From assembly GCA_944325535.1 (NCBI GenBank), contig CALVAL010000004.1, positions 1 to 48,762 of the forward strand: a DNA stretch of 48,762 bases. The letters run 5' to 3'. Position numbers and translations under genes: made by a program. Below the pieces are notes generated by a model. That model made no database searches and was not told where the DNA came from. It saw only the letters and a program-made list of their open reading frames with translations. Shown piece by piece: positions 1 through 8,977 of the stretch (within the stretch, counting starts at the first letter, position 1; each line of letters begins with the position of its first letter). Source of the stretch: Candidatus Gastranaerophilales bacterium (lineage in GTDB: Bacteria > Cyanobacteriota > Vampirovibrionia > Gastranaerophilales > Gastranaerophilaceae).

Positions 1-10
1 ATTTTATTAA

Positions 11-196
11 TTATTATACCCCACCCTATCCCTCCCCATTAGGGGAGGGAATTTGCAATTTTGTTTTTTAATAAAAGTATATAGAGATTTTTTGTTAGCG
101 AGTTAATTGTCCACTTTTGGGGGGACATTTCAGGGGGATACTTCATATTCAAAACCTCTTCCCCTGTTGGGGAAGGCTGGGAAGGGGTATAAAATA
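11..196. repeat. Inverted pair of GC-rich palindromes (REP/MITE-like)
   Basis: Positions 29-37 pair with 42-50 as a perfect 9-bp C/G-rich stem with loop ATTA. Positions 158-164 pair with 169-175 as a 7-bp stem with loop TGTT. The segment around 11-50 resembles the reverse complement of about 155-196: both arms carry a TATACCCC-type block, then a CCC block, then the CCCC/GGGG palindrome. The pair is separated by about 100 nt, which contain a further G-run and a short GTCC/GGAC hairpin at 109-126. The strong G/C content contrasts with the AT-rich surroundings. A REP doublet or MITE remnant is inferred. The rest of 1-272 shows no gene. Confidence 0.55.
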
Positions 197-272
197 AAGA
201 TATAAAAATGCTTATTTACAAATTAACATCCTGATTATTTTATGTTATTCTTAACTAGAAGGGGAGTATTTT

Positions 273-1913
273 ATGATTAAAACTAAAGAATTTTTGATAA
301 AATATCAGGGATTATTTACTATCCTTGGACTTGGTATTCTGTTTTATTTTATATTTTTCCATAATATTTGGGCGTATGCTCTTATGGATGTTGATGAATC
401 CAGATATGTCTCTATGTCAAAAGACATGTTTAATACAAAGGATTTTCTTACTCTGTATTTGAATAACGAATTCTTTTTTGAAAAACCACCGTTATATTTT
501 TGGGGAGAATGTCTTTCTTTTGCAATATTTGGTAAAATAACAGAATTCACAGCTCGCTTTCCTGTTGCATTGTATGGAACATTATGCGGATATTTGACTT
601 ATTTTATTGGAAAGAAGATTTTTTCAAGAACTTATGGTGTTGTATCAGCTTTAATTCTTGCAACATCATTAGAATTTTTAATCCTTGCAAAGTTTGCTAT
701 TCTAGATATAGTTGTTGCAGCTTGCGTTTGGTTCTCATTAGCTTTTGGTATGCTTACTAATTTTTGTAGTGAGAAGAATAAAAAATATTTCTGGTGGTTA
801 TTCTATATTTTTTCAGGGCTAGCTGTTATGGCAAAAGGTATTCCAGGATTTGTCATACCATTTGGCTCTATGTTTTTTATATCAATTTATTCTAAAAAAT
901 TTAAAGAAATTTTCAGACCACAATATTTTTTAGTTGGTTTTATTCTTTTCTTTTTGATAGTACTTCCTTGGCATATTATCATGCTAAAAATGCATGATCC
1001 GCTATTTTTTAACGAATATGTTATGAAACATCATGTTGCTAGATTTCTTGGTTCTAATGAAATTGGACGACAACAGCCTTTCTACTTCTATTTCTTAACA
1101 ATTCTATGGGGATTTTTCCCTTGGATTCTATCAACCCTGACTGTATTAATAAGAAAAATATTTAAACGCGATTTTAAATTCAAAGACTTATCTGATATAC
1201 AAAGGTTTATGGTCTATAATGGAATAGTAGCTATTTTTACACTATTGTTTTTCTCATCATCTAAGACCAAATTGATTACATATATTCTTCCTATTTACCC
1301 TTCATTAGCTTGTCTTGGCGGATATATTTGGACAAACTATATTGAAAAGGGTGAATACTCCAGATTTATTAACAAAACTGTTTATTTTCTTGGCAGCATT
1401 TTTGTCTTAGCTTCAATTGTTGCTTTATTTACAAATCTATTTTTACCGGAACAGTTAGCTTTAGATATCGCTCCTGCTAAGCCTTTATGTATAGCTTTAT
1501 TATTCTTAGCCGGTATTTTTTCTATAGTATTTGCAAAAAAAGAAAAATACTTGGGAGTGTTTTTTACATATGTGATTTTAATGCTTTCATTATCAGCTTT
1601 TGGTACAGAAAAATTCTTTAATATTGATTATAAATTTGGACAAGATGATTTATTAAAATTTGCTCAATATTCTAAAGAAAATAATAAAACTCTTTCTTGT
1701 CTTGGTTTTACTCATAAGTACTCATTAATTTATTATGGAGAAAAACCTGTTTATTATTCTAATGATAAAGACTTAGATGCTATCAAAAATGAGCTAAATA
1801 AAAATGATAATTTAGTTATAATGCGTAAAAAAGACATAACAGATGAAATTAAATCTCTAAACTACAATATTTTAGAAGAAGGTCGTCGCTATATCCTTAT
1901 GGAGAAAAGATAA
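273..1913 (+). CDS. ArnT/PMT-like glycosyltransferase, GT-C fold
   Basis: 546-residue polytopic inner-membrane protein of the ArnT / GT39-GT83 superfamily, whose members use polyprenyl-phosphate sugars to modify lipid A, other lipids or proteins. The first periplasmic loop has the hallmark acidic pair (D41-E42, followed by S-R-Y) and the EKPP motif at 70-73, as in ArnT. About ten or more hydrophobic segments follow, then a soluble C-terminal tail from about residue 455. The start has a clear Shine-Dalgarno (AAGGGGAG) 8-9 nt upstream. The next gene, waaA, begins directly at the base after this stop codon, so the two are co-transcribed and lipid A/core modification is the likely role. The sugar donor and acceptor cannot be read from sequence. 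Confidence 0.85.
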   Translation: MIKTKEFLIKYQGLFTILGLGILFYFIFFHNIWAYALMDVDESRYVSMSKDMFNTKDFLTLYLNNEFFFEKPPLYFWGECLSFAIFGKITEFTARFPVALYGTLCGYLTYFIGKKIFSRTYGVVSALILATSLEFLILAKFAILDIVVAACVWFSLAFGMLTNFCSEKNKKYFWWLFYIFSGLAVMAKGIPGFVIPFGSMFFISIYSKKFKEIFRPQYFLVGFILFFLIVLPWHIIMLKMHDPLFFNEYVMKHHVARFLGSNEIGRQQPFYFYFLTILWGFFPWILSTLTVLIRKIFKRDFKFKDLSDIQRFMVYNGIVAIFTLLFFSSSKTKLITYILPIYPSLACLGGYIWTNYIEKGEYSRFINKTVYFLGSIFVLASIVALFTNLFLPEQLALDIAPAKPLCIALLFLAGIFSIVFAKKEKYLGVFFTYVILMLSLSAFGTEKFFNIDYKFGQDDLLKFAQYSKENNKTLSCLGFTHKYSLIYYGEKPVYYSNDKDLDAIKNELNKNDNLVIMRKKDITDEIKSLNYNILEEGRRYILMEKR

Positions 1914-3137
1914 ATGCTTAGTACTATTGTCGACTTAGGGTTTAATATATTCAAGCCATTACTAAAATTAATCCATCAAAAAGCTGGATATTCTAATGAT
2001 GCTTTTGATAGAAAATGTGGAGACTTTAATGCTCCTAATTTTGAAAATAAGCGAGTAATAATGTTTCATGGTGTCTCAGTAGGTGAAATTAATGCTATCG
2101 AGAAGCTTGTAAAATGTGCAAGAGAAGAATTTAAAGACGTTAAAATAGTAGTAACGACTGGTACAAATACAGGACAAGAAAATGCTATAAAAAAGTTAGC
2201 TGATGTTACTGATTTTATTACATATTTCCCATTTGATACACCAAGTTGTGTAAATAAATTTTTGGATAAAATTAAACCGACCGAAATTCTTATGGCAGAG
2301 ACTGAAATATGGCCAAATTTTGCTAGTATTTGTAAAAAAAGAGGGATAAAGCTTTATATCATAAATGGCAGAATTTCAGATAGAACATTTAATTCTTATA
2401 TGAAATTCAAGTTCTTTTTTAAGCCATTATTGAAAAATTATGCAGGGATTTTTACTCAATCTACAGAGGATTTGAATAAATTCTTAAAACTTGGTGCTAA
2501 TTCTGAAACAACAAAACGTATGAATAATTTAAAATTCGATATTACAGCGCCAAATGTTGATATAAACTTGAATTATACAGGAAGGATTTTCCTTGCTGCA
2601 TCAACACATTCAGGTGAAGATAAAATAGTATTAGAAACTTACCAAAAATTGAAAGACAAGCATAAAGATTTAAAGCTAATATTAGCTCCCAGACATTTAA
2701 CAAGGCTTGATGAAATAAAAGAAATTTTTAAAAATACTCCATATTGTCTACGCTCTTCATCAGGGGATTTAATAAAGAATGATATTATGATTTTAGATAC
2801 TATGGGAGAGTTAGGCAAAATATTTTCTTTTGCATATTTTTCTTTTATAGGAGGGAGCTTTAATAAAACAGGCGGACATAATCCGCTTGAATCAATAATA
2901 TTTTCAAAGCCAGTAATTTCAGGACCTTTTATTCATAATTTTAAAGATATTTATGCAATTATTCAAAATGCAAATGCAGGTTTTGTTGTTAAAACTCAAG
3001 AGGAATTTTTTAATATTGCGGATAAATTATTATCTAATGATGATTTTTATAATAAAACAGCAAAGGCCGGAGATGATGTTTTTAAAGCACAACAAGGCGC
3101 TTTAGACTTTGTTTTAAATGTATTAAAAAATGATTAA
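1914..3137 (+). CDS. waaA: 3-deoxy-D-manno-octulosonic acid (Kdo) transferase
   Basis: 407 residues, normal length for WaaA/KdtA. It transfers Kdo from CMP-Kdo to lipid IVA at the inner face of the cytoplasmic membrane. Seen: the N-terminal catalytic motif HGVSVGE at 52-58 (E58 is the presumed general base), ETEIWPN at 129-135, and the C-terminal GT-B nucleotide-binding motif with GGSF at 313-316 and GGHNPLE at 320-326. The usual TGNLK segment is changed to MNNLK near residue 203. The N-terminal 20 residues are moderately hydrophobic, matching the membrane-associating helix of the family. The start codon abuts the upstream stop with no gap, implying translational coupling. Its presence implies a Kdo-containing outer membrane. 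Confidence 0.93.
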   Translation: MLSTIVDLGFNIFKPLLKLIHQKAGYSNDAFDRKCGDFNAPNFENKRVIMFHGVSVGEINAIEKLVKCAREEFKDVKIVVTTGTNTGQENAIKKLADVTDFITYFPFDTPSCVNKFLDKIKPTEILMAETEIWPNFASICKKRGIKLYIINGRISDRTFNSYMKFKFFFKPLLKNYAGIFTQSTEDLNKFLKLGANSETTKRMNNLKFDITAPNVDINLNYTGRIFLAASTHSGEDKIVLETYQKLKDKHKDLKLILAPRHLTRLDEIKEIFKNTPYCLRSSSGDLIKNDIMILDTMGELGKIFSFAYFSFIGGSFNKTGGHNPLESIIFSKPVISGPFIHNFKDIYAIIQNANAGFVVKTQEEFFNIADKLLSNDDFYNKTAKAGDDVFKAQQGALDFVLNVLKND

Positions 3138-3179
3138 ACTTTTACATTCCTTAACCTGTTTATGTGCTAAATTATAATT

Positions 3180-6100
3180 ATGTCGAAATTAATACCAATA
3201 CACATTCACTCAGAATTTTCATTATTAGATGGGACAATAAGAGTCGGAGATCTTGTAAATTATGCTAAAGAAAATGAATTACCGGCAATTGCAATTACAG
3301 ATCACGGCGTTATGTATTCTGCTATTGAGTTTTATGAAAAAGCAAAAGATGCTGGTATAAATCCGCTTATAGGTTGTGAATTCTATGTTCATGACGGAGA
3401 TATCCATGTAAAAGATAGTGCTAATAACCCTTTATACCATTTGATTTTAATTGCTAAAGATAAAAAAGGTTATGCTAATTTAATCAAACTTGTATCTGTA
3501 GCTTGGTGTGAAGGTTTCTATTACAAGCCAAGAATAAATTTTGAATTATTACAACAATATCATGAGGGGCTTGTTTGTTCTTCAGCATGTTTAGGGGGTG
3601 AAGTTTTACAACACCTTTTAAATGGGGAAAAAGACAAAGCAAAAGCTACTGCATTAAAGTATAAAGAACTATTTGGTGATGATTATTATATAGAATTGCA
3701 AGATCATAATTTAGAAGACCAAAAAAGGACAAATCCGGATTTGATAAAAATTGCTAAAGAGCTTGGGATTAAAATGATAATCACTAATGACTCGCATTAT
3801 TTAAGAAAAGAAGATGCTGATGCTCAAGATACTCTTTTATGCTTGCAAACAAATGCAGATAAGGATGATCCTAATAGATTTCATTTCCCAAATAATGAGT
3901 TTTATTTGAAATCAAAAGATGAAATGCGAAAAGCTTTTTCATGGATGGATGATGAAACTTTTGAAGAATGTGTTAAAAATACTGAAGATATCGCAAATAA
4001 GTGTAATATCGAAATTGAACTAGGTAATGCTCCACTACCTCATTATGATGTTCCAGAAGGTTATACTAATGAAACATATTTGCAGCATATTGTATATGAG
4101 GGAATGAAAAAGCGTTATGGAGAAATGACTCCTGAGCTTAAAGAACGTGTAGATTATGAATTAAGCGTTATTAATAAAATGGGATTCCCAGCTTATTTCT
4201 TGATTACTTGGGACTTTATTCATTATGCTAAGACTCATAATATTCCAGTAGGTCCTGGAAGAGGCTCGGCAGCTGGTAGTGTTGTAGCTTATGCTTTAGA
4301 AATTACAGATTTGGATCCAATAAAGCATAACCTGTTGTTTGAAAGATTCTTGAACGAAGAGCGTTTTACAATGCCCGATATTGATATCGATTTTTGTATT
4401 GAAAAACGTCGTCAGGTTATTGACTATGTAACAGAAAAATATGGTGAAGATAAAGTCTGCCAAATTATTACATTTTCTACATATGCTCCAAAAGCAGCTT
4501 TTAAAGGTGTCGCAAGAATTTTAAAAGTTCCTTTTGCAGAAAGTAATAGATTAACAGGTCTAATTGAACCGGCAATCGAGCTAGCTCAAGCAACTAATCC
4601 TAAAGCAAAGTGGATTAAGGATGCTATTCAAGTTGAAGGATCTGAGCTTAGAAAATTATATGACGAAGATTATCAAATATTAAACCCTGAAACGGGAAAT
4701 ACTGTTAGTTTTAAAAAACTAATTGATATGTCAATTGCAATAGAAGGGCTAAAATGTGGTACAGGTACTCACGCTGCAGGTGTTATAATTTCACACGCCC
4801 CTCTGGATACTATTATTCCTGTTCAGCCTTCAAAAGACGGCATTGTTCAGACAGGCTATCCTCCTCATGAAGTAACAGAAGTTTTATCTCTTTTAAAAAT
4901 GGACTTTTTGGGATTAAGAAACCTTACCATGATTTATAAAACCGTTGATATGGTGAAAAAATATCGTGGTATCGATGTTGATATAAATAATATCCCTCTT
5001 GATGATAAAGAAACTTATAAAATGCTAGTAAGAGGCGAGACAATTGGTGTATTCCAACTTGAATCACAAGGTATGATGAATCTAGTAAAACGTTTAAAAC
5101 CTGACGTTTTTGAAGATTTAGGTGCATTAGTTGCTCTTTTCCGTCCAGGTCCACTAGGTTCCGGAATGGTTGATGAATTTGTTGATAGAAAGCATGGGAT
5201 AAAAAAAGTTACATATGCTCACCCTCTTTTAGAGCCTATTTTAAAAGATACATATGGAACAATTGTTTATCAAGAGCAAATTATGCAGGTATTCCAAGCT
5301 TTAGCGGACTATTCATTGGGAGAAGCAGATATTGTTCGTCGTATGATGGGTAAGAAAAAAGTCGAGGAAATGCAGAAGCAAAAAGGAAAATTTATTGAAC
5401 TTGCTTCAACTCGACATGATATGAAACCTGAAGATGCTACTACATTATTCGAACAAATAGAAGCTTTTGCATCTTATTGCTTTAACCGTTCGCATTCAGC
5501 GGCTTATGCTTTTGTCGCATATCAAACTGCATATTTGAAATGTCATTATCCTGTTGAATACCTATCAGCTTTATTATCAAGTGTTTCTGATAATAAAGAC
5601 CAAACTCAATTATATATAGAAGAAGCTCAAAAATACGGTATAAAAGTTCTTCCGCCAGATATTAATCATTCATTCTTAGAATATGCACCTGATGGCGATA
5701 ATATAAGATTTGGCTTAGCTGCAATTAAGCAAGTTGGAGAGCCTGTAGTTGAAGCGATTATAAAGGAAAGAGAAGAAAACGGTGAATTTAAAAGTATTTT
5801 TGACTTTTGTAAGCGAGTAGATGCTAAATTTGTTAACAAAAAATCACTTGAAGGGCTTATAAAAGCAGGTGCTTTTGCTAATATAGAAAAAAGTAGAAAG
5901 CAATTATTTGATAATATTGAGCATATTTTAGATGTAACATCAAAAGAAGCAAAAGATAGAGCTATGGGGCAAGTGAGTTTATTTGCTTCTTTAGGAGATG
6001 ATAATGAGTTTGAGAATGTTCAATATCAATTAATAGGAAGCGATGCTGAGTATACTGATAAAGAAATTCAGATGTATGAAAAAGAATTTTTAGGATTTTA

Positions 6101-6707
6101 TGTCACATCTCATCCATTGTTTTCTATAAGAGATAAATTGCAATTTCTTATGACTCATAGAATTTCAGAACTGGCAGAAGTTAAAGAAGAGGAAGAGGTT
6201 ACTATTTGTGGGCTAATTACAGCTACAAGACAAATCCCAACAAAAAAAGATCCATCTAAATTTTTGAGATTTGTTACAATTGAGGATTTAACAGGAAAAG
6301 TAGACGGAGTATGCTTCCATAGAAAATTACAAGAATATGCTGATATTTTAGTACAAGATAATAAAGTTGTTATTACAGGTAAAGTTCAGCATAGAGGTGA
6401 AGACCAAATAAGTCTTTTAATAGAGAATGTTAAATCGGTTGAAAATTCAAATATAGTAACAGTAAGCTTAAAAAAAGAAGTTAAGTATGAAGAATTATGT
6501 GGAATAAAAAATGTTCTTGCAAAACATCATGGAGATGATCCTGTTATGTTTAAATTACCTCCAGTTGATGGATATTCTACTAAAATACTTACATCACCTA
6601 TTTTTTGGGTAAATTCAACTAATGATTTAGTAAACCATATGTCACAGTTGTTTAATGACAAAGTTGATATTTCAATCCGTTCGCTGGATCAACCTTTAGA
6701 AGTTTAA
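3180..6707 (+). CDS. dnaE: DNA polymerase III subunit alpha
   Basis: 1175 residues, full length for the DnaE1 type. This is the replicative polymerase. Domains in order: N-terminal PHP domain (HIHSEFSLLDG from residue 8), the C-family polymerase core with the GPGRGSAAGS motif near 359 and catalytic aspartates in PDIDIDF (D400, D402, D404), the fingers region, tandem helix-hairpin-helix and beta-clamp-binding region, and a C-terminal OB fold (about 1005-1090). No intein or frameshift is apparent. The start is fixed by the PHP motif: no other Met lies between it and the motif. No Shine-Dalgarno is visible. A TATAAT lies at 3173-3178, only 1 nt before the ATG, which is too close for a conventional transcription start. 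The gap to waaA is 42 nt. Confidence 0.96.
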   Translation: MSKLIPIHIHSEFSLLDGTIRVGDLVNYAKENELPAIAITDHGVMYSAIEFYEKAKDAGINPLIGCEFYVHDGDIHVKDSANNPLYHLILIAKDKKGYANLIKLVSVAWCEGFYYKPRINFELLQQYHEGLVCSSACLGGEVLQHLLNGEKDKAKATALKYKELFGDDYYIELQDHNLEDQKRTNPDLIKIAKELGIKMIITNDSHYLRKEDADAQDTLLCLQTNADKDDPNRFHFPNNEFYLKSKDEMRKAFSWMDDETFEECVKNTEDIANKCNIEIELGNAPLPHYDVPEGYTNETYLQHIVYEGMKKRYGEMTPELKERVDYELSVINKMGFPAYFLITWDFIHYAKTHNIPVGPGRGSAAGSVVAYALEITDLDPIKHNLLFERFLNEERFTMPDIDIDFCIEKRRQVIDYVTEKYGEDKVCQIITFSTYAPKAAFKGVARILKVPFAESNRLTGLIEPAIELAQATNPKAKWIKDAIQVEGSELRKLYDEDYQILNPETGNTVSFKKLIDMSIAIEGLKCGTGTHAAGVIISHAPLDTIIPVQPSKDGIVQTGYPPHEVTEVLSLLKMDFLGLRNLTMIYKTVDMVKKYRGIDVDINNIPLDDKETYKMLVRGETIGVFQLESQGMMNLVKRLKPDVFEDLGALVALFRPGPLGSGMVDEFVDRKHGIKKVTYAHPLLEPILKDTYGTIVYQEQIMQVFQALADYSLGEADIVRRMMGKKKVEEMQKQKGKFIELASTRHDMKPEDATTLFEQIEAFASYCFNRSHSAAYAFVAYQTAYLKCHYPVEYLSALLSSVSDNKDQTQLYIEEAQKYGIKVLPPDINHSFLEYAPDGDNIRFGLAAIKQVGEPVVEAIIKEREENGEFKSIFDFCKRVDAKFVNKKSLEGLIKAGAFANIEKSRKQLFDNIEHILDVTSKEAKDRAMGQVSLFASLGDDNEFENVQYQLIGSDAEYTDKEIQMYEKEFLGFYVTSHPLFSIRDKLQFLMTHRISELAEVKEEEEVTICGLITATRQIPTKKDPSKFLRFVTIEDLTGKVDGVCFHRKLQEYADILVQDNKVVITGKVQHRGEDQISLLIENVKSVENSNIVTVSLKKEVKYEELCGIKNVLAKHHGDDPVMFKLPPVDGYSTKILTSPIFWVNSTNDLVNHMSQLFNDKVDISIRSLDQPLEV

Positions 6708-6718
6708 AATAAACAAAA

Positions 6719-6740
6719 ACGCCCACATTTAAGTGGGCGT
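6719..6740 (-). terminator. Rho-independent terminator of the 6762-7580 gene
   Basis: A perfect 8-bp GC-rich stem (6719-6726 with 6733-6740, loop ATTTAA) lies between converging genes. On the minus strand it is followed by a T-rich run, so it mainly terminates the minus-strand gene. It may also stop dnaE transcripts, although the plus side is less T-rich. Confidence 0.8.
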
Positions 6741-6761
6741 CGTCAATTATTATAATTATTA

Positions 6762-7580
6762 TTAACCTAAACCAAATGTTGGTGCGGATTCTTTGATACC
6801 TTCGCTGCAAGCTTGTTTTAAACTGTCTAGTCTTGCTTTTGCATCTGCCATTTGTGTTTCTAATCCAGCTTGTTCTAAATCGATATCTGTTTGTTCTGCT
6901 TCTAATGGAGCTAAAGCTGCATCCTGTTCTGCTTCGATTTGAGCTTTTTGTGCATCTAACCAAACTGATATATTCATTTGATAATTTGATGACATTTGCT
7001 GACACATCATTTGAGCTTGTGATTGTTGTTGTTGTGCCATTGACATCGCTTGCATGAAGACTTGATGTTGTTCTTTTGTAAACAAATGATCGGCATCTGG
7101 TCCATATCCAAGTAAATTTGAGGTATCAACTTTACCATCAGCATCTTTTTTGTATTGTGGTTGTAATGAATTAGACATGTATGCTTGTAGCATTTGTTGA
7201 TAAGTATTACTATCCATACCTCCTGGTATGCTATCATATCCTCCATCTTTATTAGGAATACCTGGACAAGTTTCAAGTATTGCAGCCATTCGGTTAGCAA
7301 CAAATGATGTAATACCATATCCACTCATGTTCATTGGATTGAACATTTGATTTTGAGTACCTAAACCGAATGCATTTTGGATACCCATTGTGAATTGGTT
7401 TTGAAGCATCTTAGTAGACTGCTCAAGTTGAGTCATCTTATTAGAGTACATTTTCTGTACTTTAGTAATATTATCAGCTATTCTTGTCTTACGATTGGCA
7501 AGACGAGAGCTACGTAACTTCATTTTGTTGTAGTTACGTTGCAGCCTCATTTTTTCATGTAATAATAACAAGAAAGCCAT
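6762..7580 (-). CDS. Q/M-rich coiled-coil protein, unknown function
   Basis: 272 residues; I do not recognise the family. Seen: a short hydrophobic start, a strongly basic stretch at about 12-33, a helical segment at 34-70, a central part rich in Met, Asn, Gly and Pro (about 70-160), a glutamine/methionine-rich segment (about 175-205) with a run of four Q, and an acidic-basic heptad-like C-terminal coiled coil (about 210-258). There is no classical cleavable signal peptide. A GAGG motif lies about 12 nt upstream of the start. The promoter region carries the shared GCAATT-N13-ATACTTTATA element. Gene order says nothing about function, since dnaE converges on it and a TOPRIM gene diverges from it. 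A structural or exported protein is possible but unproven. Confidence 0.75.
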   Translation of the reverse strand: MAFLLLLHEKMRLQRNYNKMKLRSSRLANRKTRIADNITKVQKMYSNKMTQLEQSTKMLQNQFTMGIQNAFGLGTQNQMFNPMNMSGYGITSFVANRMAAILETCPGIPNKDGGYDSIPGGMDSNTYQQMLQAYMSNSLQPQYKKDADGKVDTSNLLGYGPDADHLFTKEQHQVFMQAMSMAQQQQSQAQMMCQQMSSNYQMNISVWLDAQKAQIEAEQDAALAPLEAEQTDIDLEQAGLETQMADAKARLDSLKQACSEGIKESAPTFGLG

Positions 7581-7618
7581 TTTTGTCTACTGCCTCATAT
7601 TTTTTATACTCTTATATA

Positions 7619-7647
7619 TATAAAGTATATTTATAAGGTTTAATTGC
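7619..7647 (-). promoter_or_regulatory. Shared promoter element, copy C (GCAATT-N13-ATACTTTATA)
   Basis: On the minus strand GCAATT (7647-7642) is followed after exactly 13 nt by ATACTTTATA (7628-7619), 38 nt before the start codon at 7580. The same pair with the same spacing precedes the genes at 35736 and 36126. Upstream of it, TGTAAA, a TTTTGTAACAAT block and TCTGCAATT are also shared with the copy before 36126. This is probably the core promoter, or an operator overlapping it. Confidence 0.55.
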
Positions 7648-7699
7648 AGATAAATGAAAATATTGTTACAAAAGTTTACATTATTTATTTATATATTTT

Positions 7700-7738
7700 T
7701 TTACAAATATTTACATTAATACTATAATAAATATAATG
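7700..7738 (+). promoter_or_regulatory. Promoter for a leaderless transcript (7736 gene)
   Basis: TTTACA (7700-7705), a 17-nt spacer, and a perfect TATAAT (7723-7728) are followed by 7 nt and then the ATG at 7736. The predicted transcription start falls on or next to the A of the ATG. No Shine-Dalgarno is present. Confidence 0.65.
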
Positions 7739-8725
7739 AAGTATAGAAAATTATCAAAAGAACAAATAATTATATCAATTGATAGACTAACTAGGTTTAA
7801 GCAAACAAAAGAAAAATACTTAAGAGTATTTTTTGACATAATTATTTCTGGGCTAATAGAGCCAAAATATAAAAAAAATGATTTATATTCACTAAGCACT
7901 GTACAAATTAAGAATCTCGCAGAAGAAATCTTTAACAATTCTTTTGATACTCATTTTGGAGATTACTCCATAAATCGTAAATTAGCTGAATATGAAAATT
8001 CTATATTTAAAAATGATAGTGACACTCATGAATTACTAAATAATAAATTTGATTATTTATCTGCTTTAAAATTGATAGATAATGATTGTGTAGTAAATTT
8101 AAAATGGCTTAAAAGCTTAGCAATTAATTCAAATCAAATAGAATATAGAGATAAATATTATCTAAAGTATCCTATAGAAAAAGTACTATTAGTGGAGGGT
8201 ATAACGGAAGAAATTCTACTTCCGGCTTTTTCAAAATACTTAGACTACGATTTTTACCAAAAAGGGATTCAAATAATTCCAGCAGGAGGAAAAAATCAAG
8301 TTGTAAAAATGTATTATAAACTAATTGAAGAATTAAAAATTCCTATATTTTTATTGCTTGATAAAGATGCCGAAGAAAATATTAAGCAGATTCTTCCTAA
8401 GCTAAGAGAAATAGATAAAATACATTTAGTTTCTTGTGGAGAATTCGAAGATTTATTACCAAAGTCTTTAATTGTAAAATCAGTAAACAATCACTTTAAG
8501 AATTTTTCTTCTATAACAGAAGCTGATTTATATGATAATTTATCAGAGGTGGAAAACTTAGAGAATATTTTTAAACAAAAAGGCTTACATGAATTTAAAA
8601 AAGCTGATTTTGCAAAACTTGTTAAATCTAATATTAGTGACCCTTCAGATATTTCAAATGAAATAAAAGATATTGTAAAAGAAATTTCACAAAATAAAAC
8701 TCTTGACAGTAAAAAATGTTCTTGA
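7736..8725 (+). CDS. Stand-alone OLD-type TOPRIM domain protein
   Basis: 329 residues. The C-terminal half matches the TOPRIM nuclease domain of OLD-family proteins. Seen: VEG with E154 plus E158-E159, a GGK at 184-186, the LLDKD motif with D209 and D211, and a downstream GEFEDLLP (E236, E238, D239). OLD proteins normally carry an N-terminal ABC-type ATPase, but here residues 1-145 show no Walker A or B motif and are Lys/Asn/Ile-rich and helical. A metal-dependent nuclease of defence or repair type is inferred, perhaps partnered with an ATPase encoded elsewhere. It is a single gene, divergent from the Q/M-rich gene and just upstream of tRNA-Lys. Expression is probably from a leaderless mRNA. 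Confidence 0.7.
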   Translation: MKYRKLSKEQIIISIDRLTRFKQTKEKYLRVFFDIIISGLIEPKYKKNDLYSLSTVQIKNLAEEIFNNSFDTHFGDYSINRKLAEYENSIFKNDSDTHELLNNKFDYLSALKLIDNDCVVNLKWLKSLAINSNQIEYRDKYYLKYPIEKVLLVEGITEEILLPAFSKYLDYDFYQKGIQIIPAGGKNQVVKMYYKLIEELKIPIFLLLDKDAEENIKQILPKLREIDKIHLVSCGEFEDLLPKSLIVKSVNNHFKNFSSITEADLYDNLSEVENLENIFKQKGLHEFKKADFAKLVKSNISDPSDISNEIKDIVKEISQNKTLDSKKCS

Positions 8726-8812
8726 TAATATAAATCTTGTGGTTAGTCCACAAGCCGAAGTATGATAGGTTTATTGAAAAGTAAATAGTTAAATACAAAT
8801 TTTTATAAATTT

Positions 8813-8885
8813 GCGCTTGTAGCTCAGCAGGTAGAGCACTCCCCTTTTAAGGGATAGGTCGCGCGTTCGAATCGCGCCAAGCGCA
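8813..8885 (+). tRNA. tRNA-Lys(UUU)
   Basis: A 73-nt cloverleaf. The acceptor stem pairs 8813-8819 with 8878-8884, and A8885 is the discriminator. The D-stem GCTC/GAGC is at 8822-8825/8834-8837. The anticodon loop CTTTTAA (8844-8850) places anticodon TTT at 8846-8848. The T-arm has a 5-bp GCGCG/CGCGC stem around TTCGAAT. The outermost anticodon-stem pair (8839 with 8855) is a C-T mismatch. CCA is not encoded. Confidence 0.95.
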
Positions 8886-8977
8886 ATTTTTATTTTTTAT
8901 TTTGATTTTTAGCTAAAACTTCAGTTTTATATATTATGTTTAAGATATAATATTAATGTTGATATAGGTAAATATTT

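Noticed and set aside
3173-3182. TATAAT one base before the dnaE start as another leaderless promoter
   Set aside because: The spacing is too short: transcription would begin inside the coding sequence after the ATG, and no alternative start precedes the PHP motif.
6652-7324. Other-frame reading frames over the Q/M-rich gene, including one at 7007-7324
   Set aside because: They overlap a frame with better composition, promoter and terminator; low-complexity codons generate them.
8736-8754. 7-bp hairpin after the TOPRIM gene as a terminator
   Set aside because: No T-run follows it; too weak to annotate.
8726-8977. tRNA-Lys as an attachment site of an integrated element
   Set aside because: No integrase and no direct repeat of the tRNA 3' end is visible nearby.
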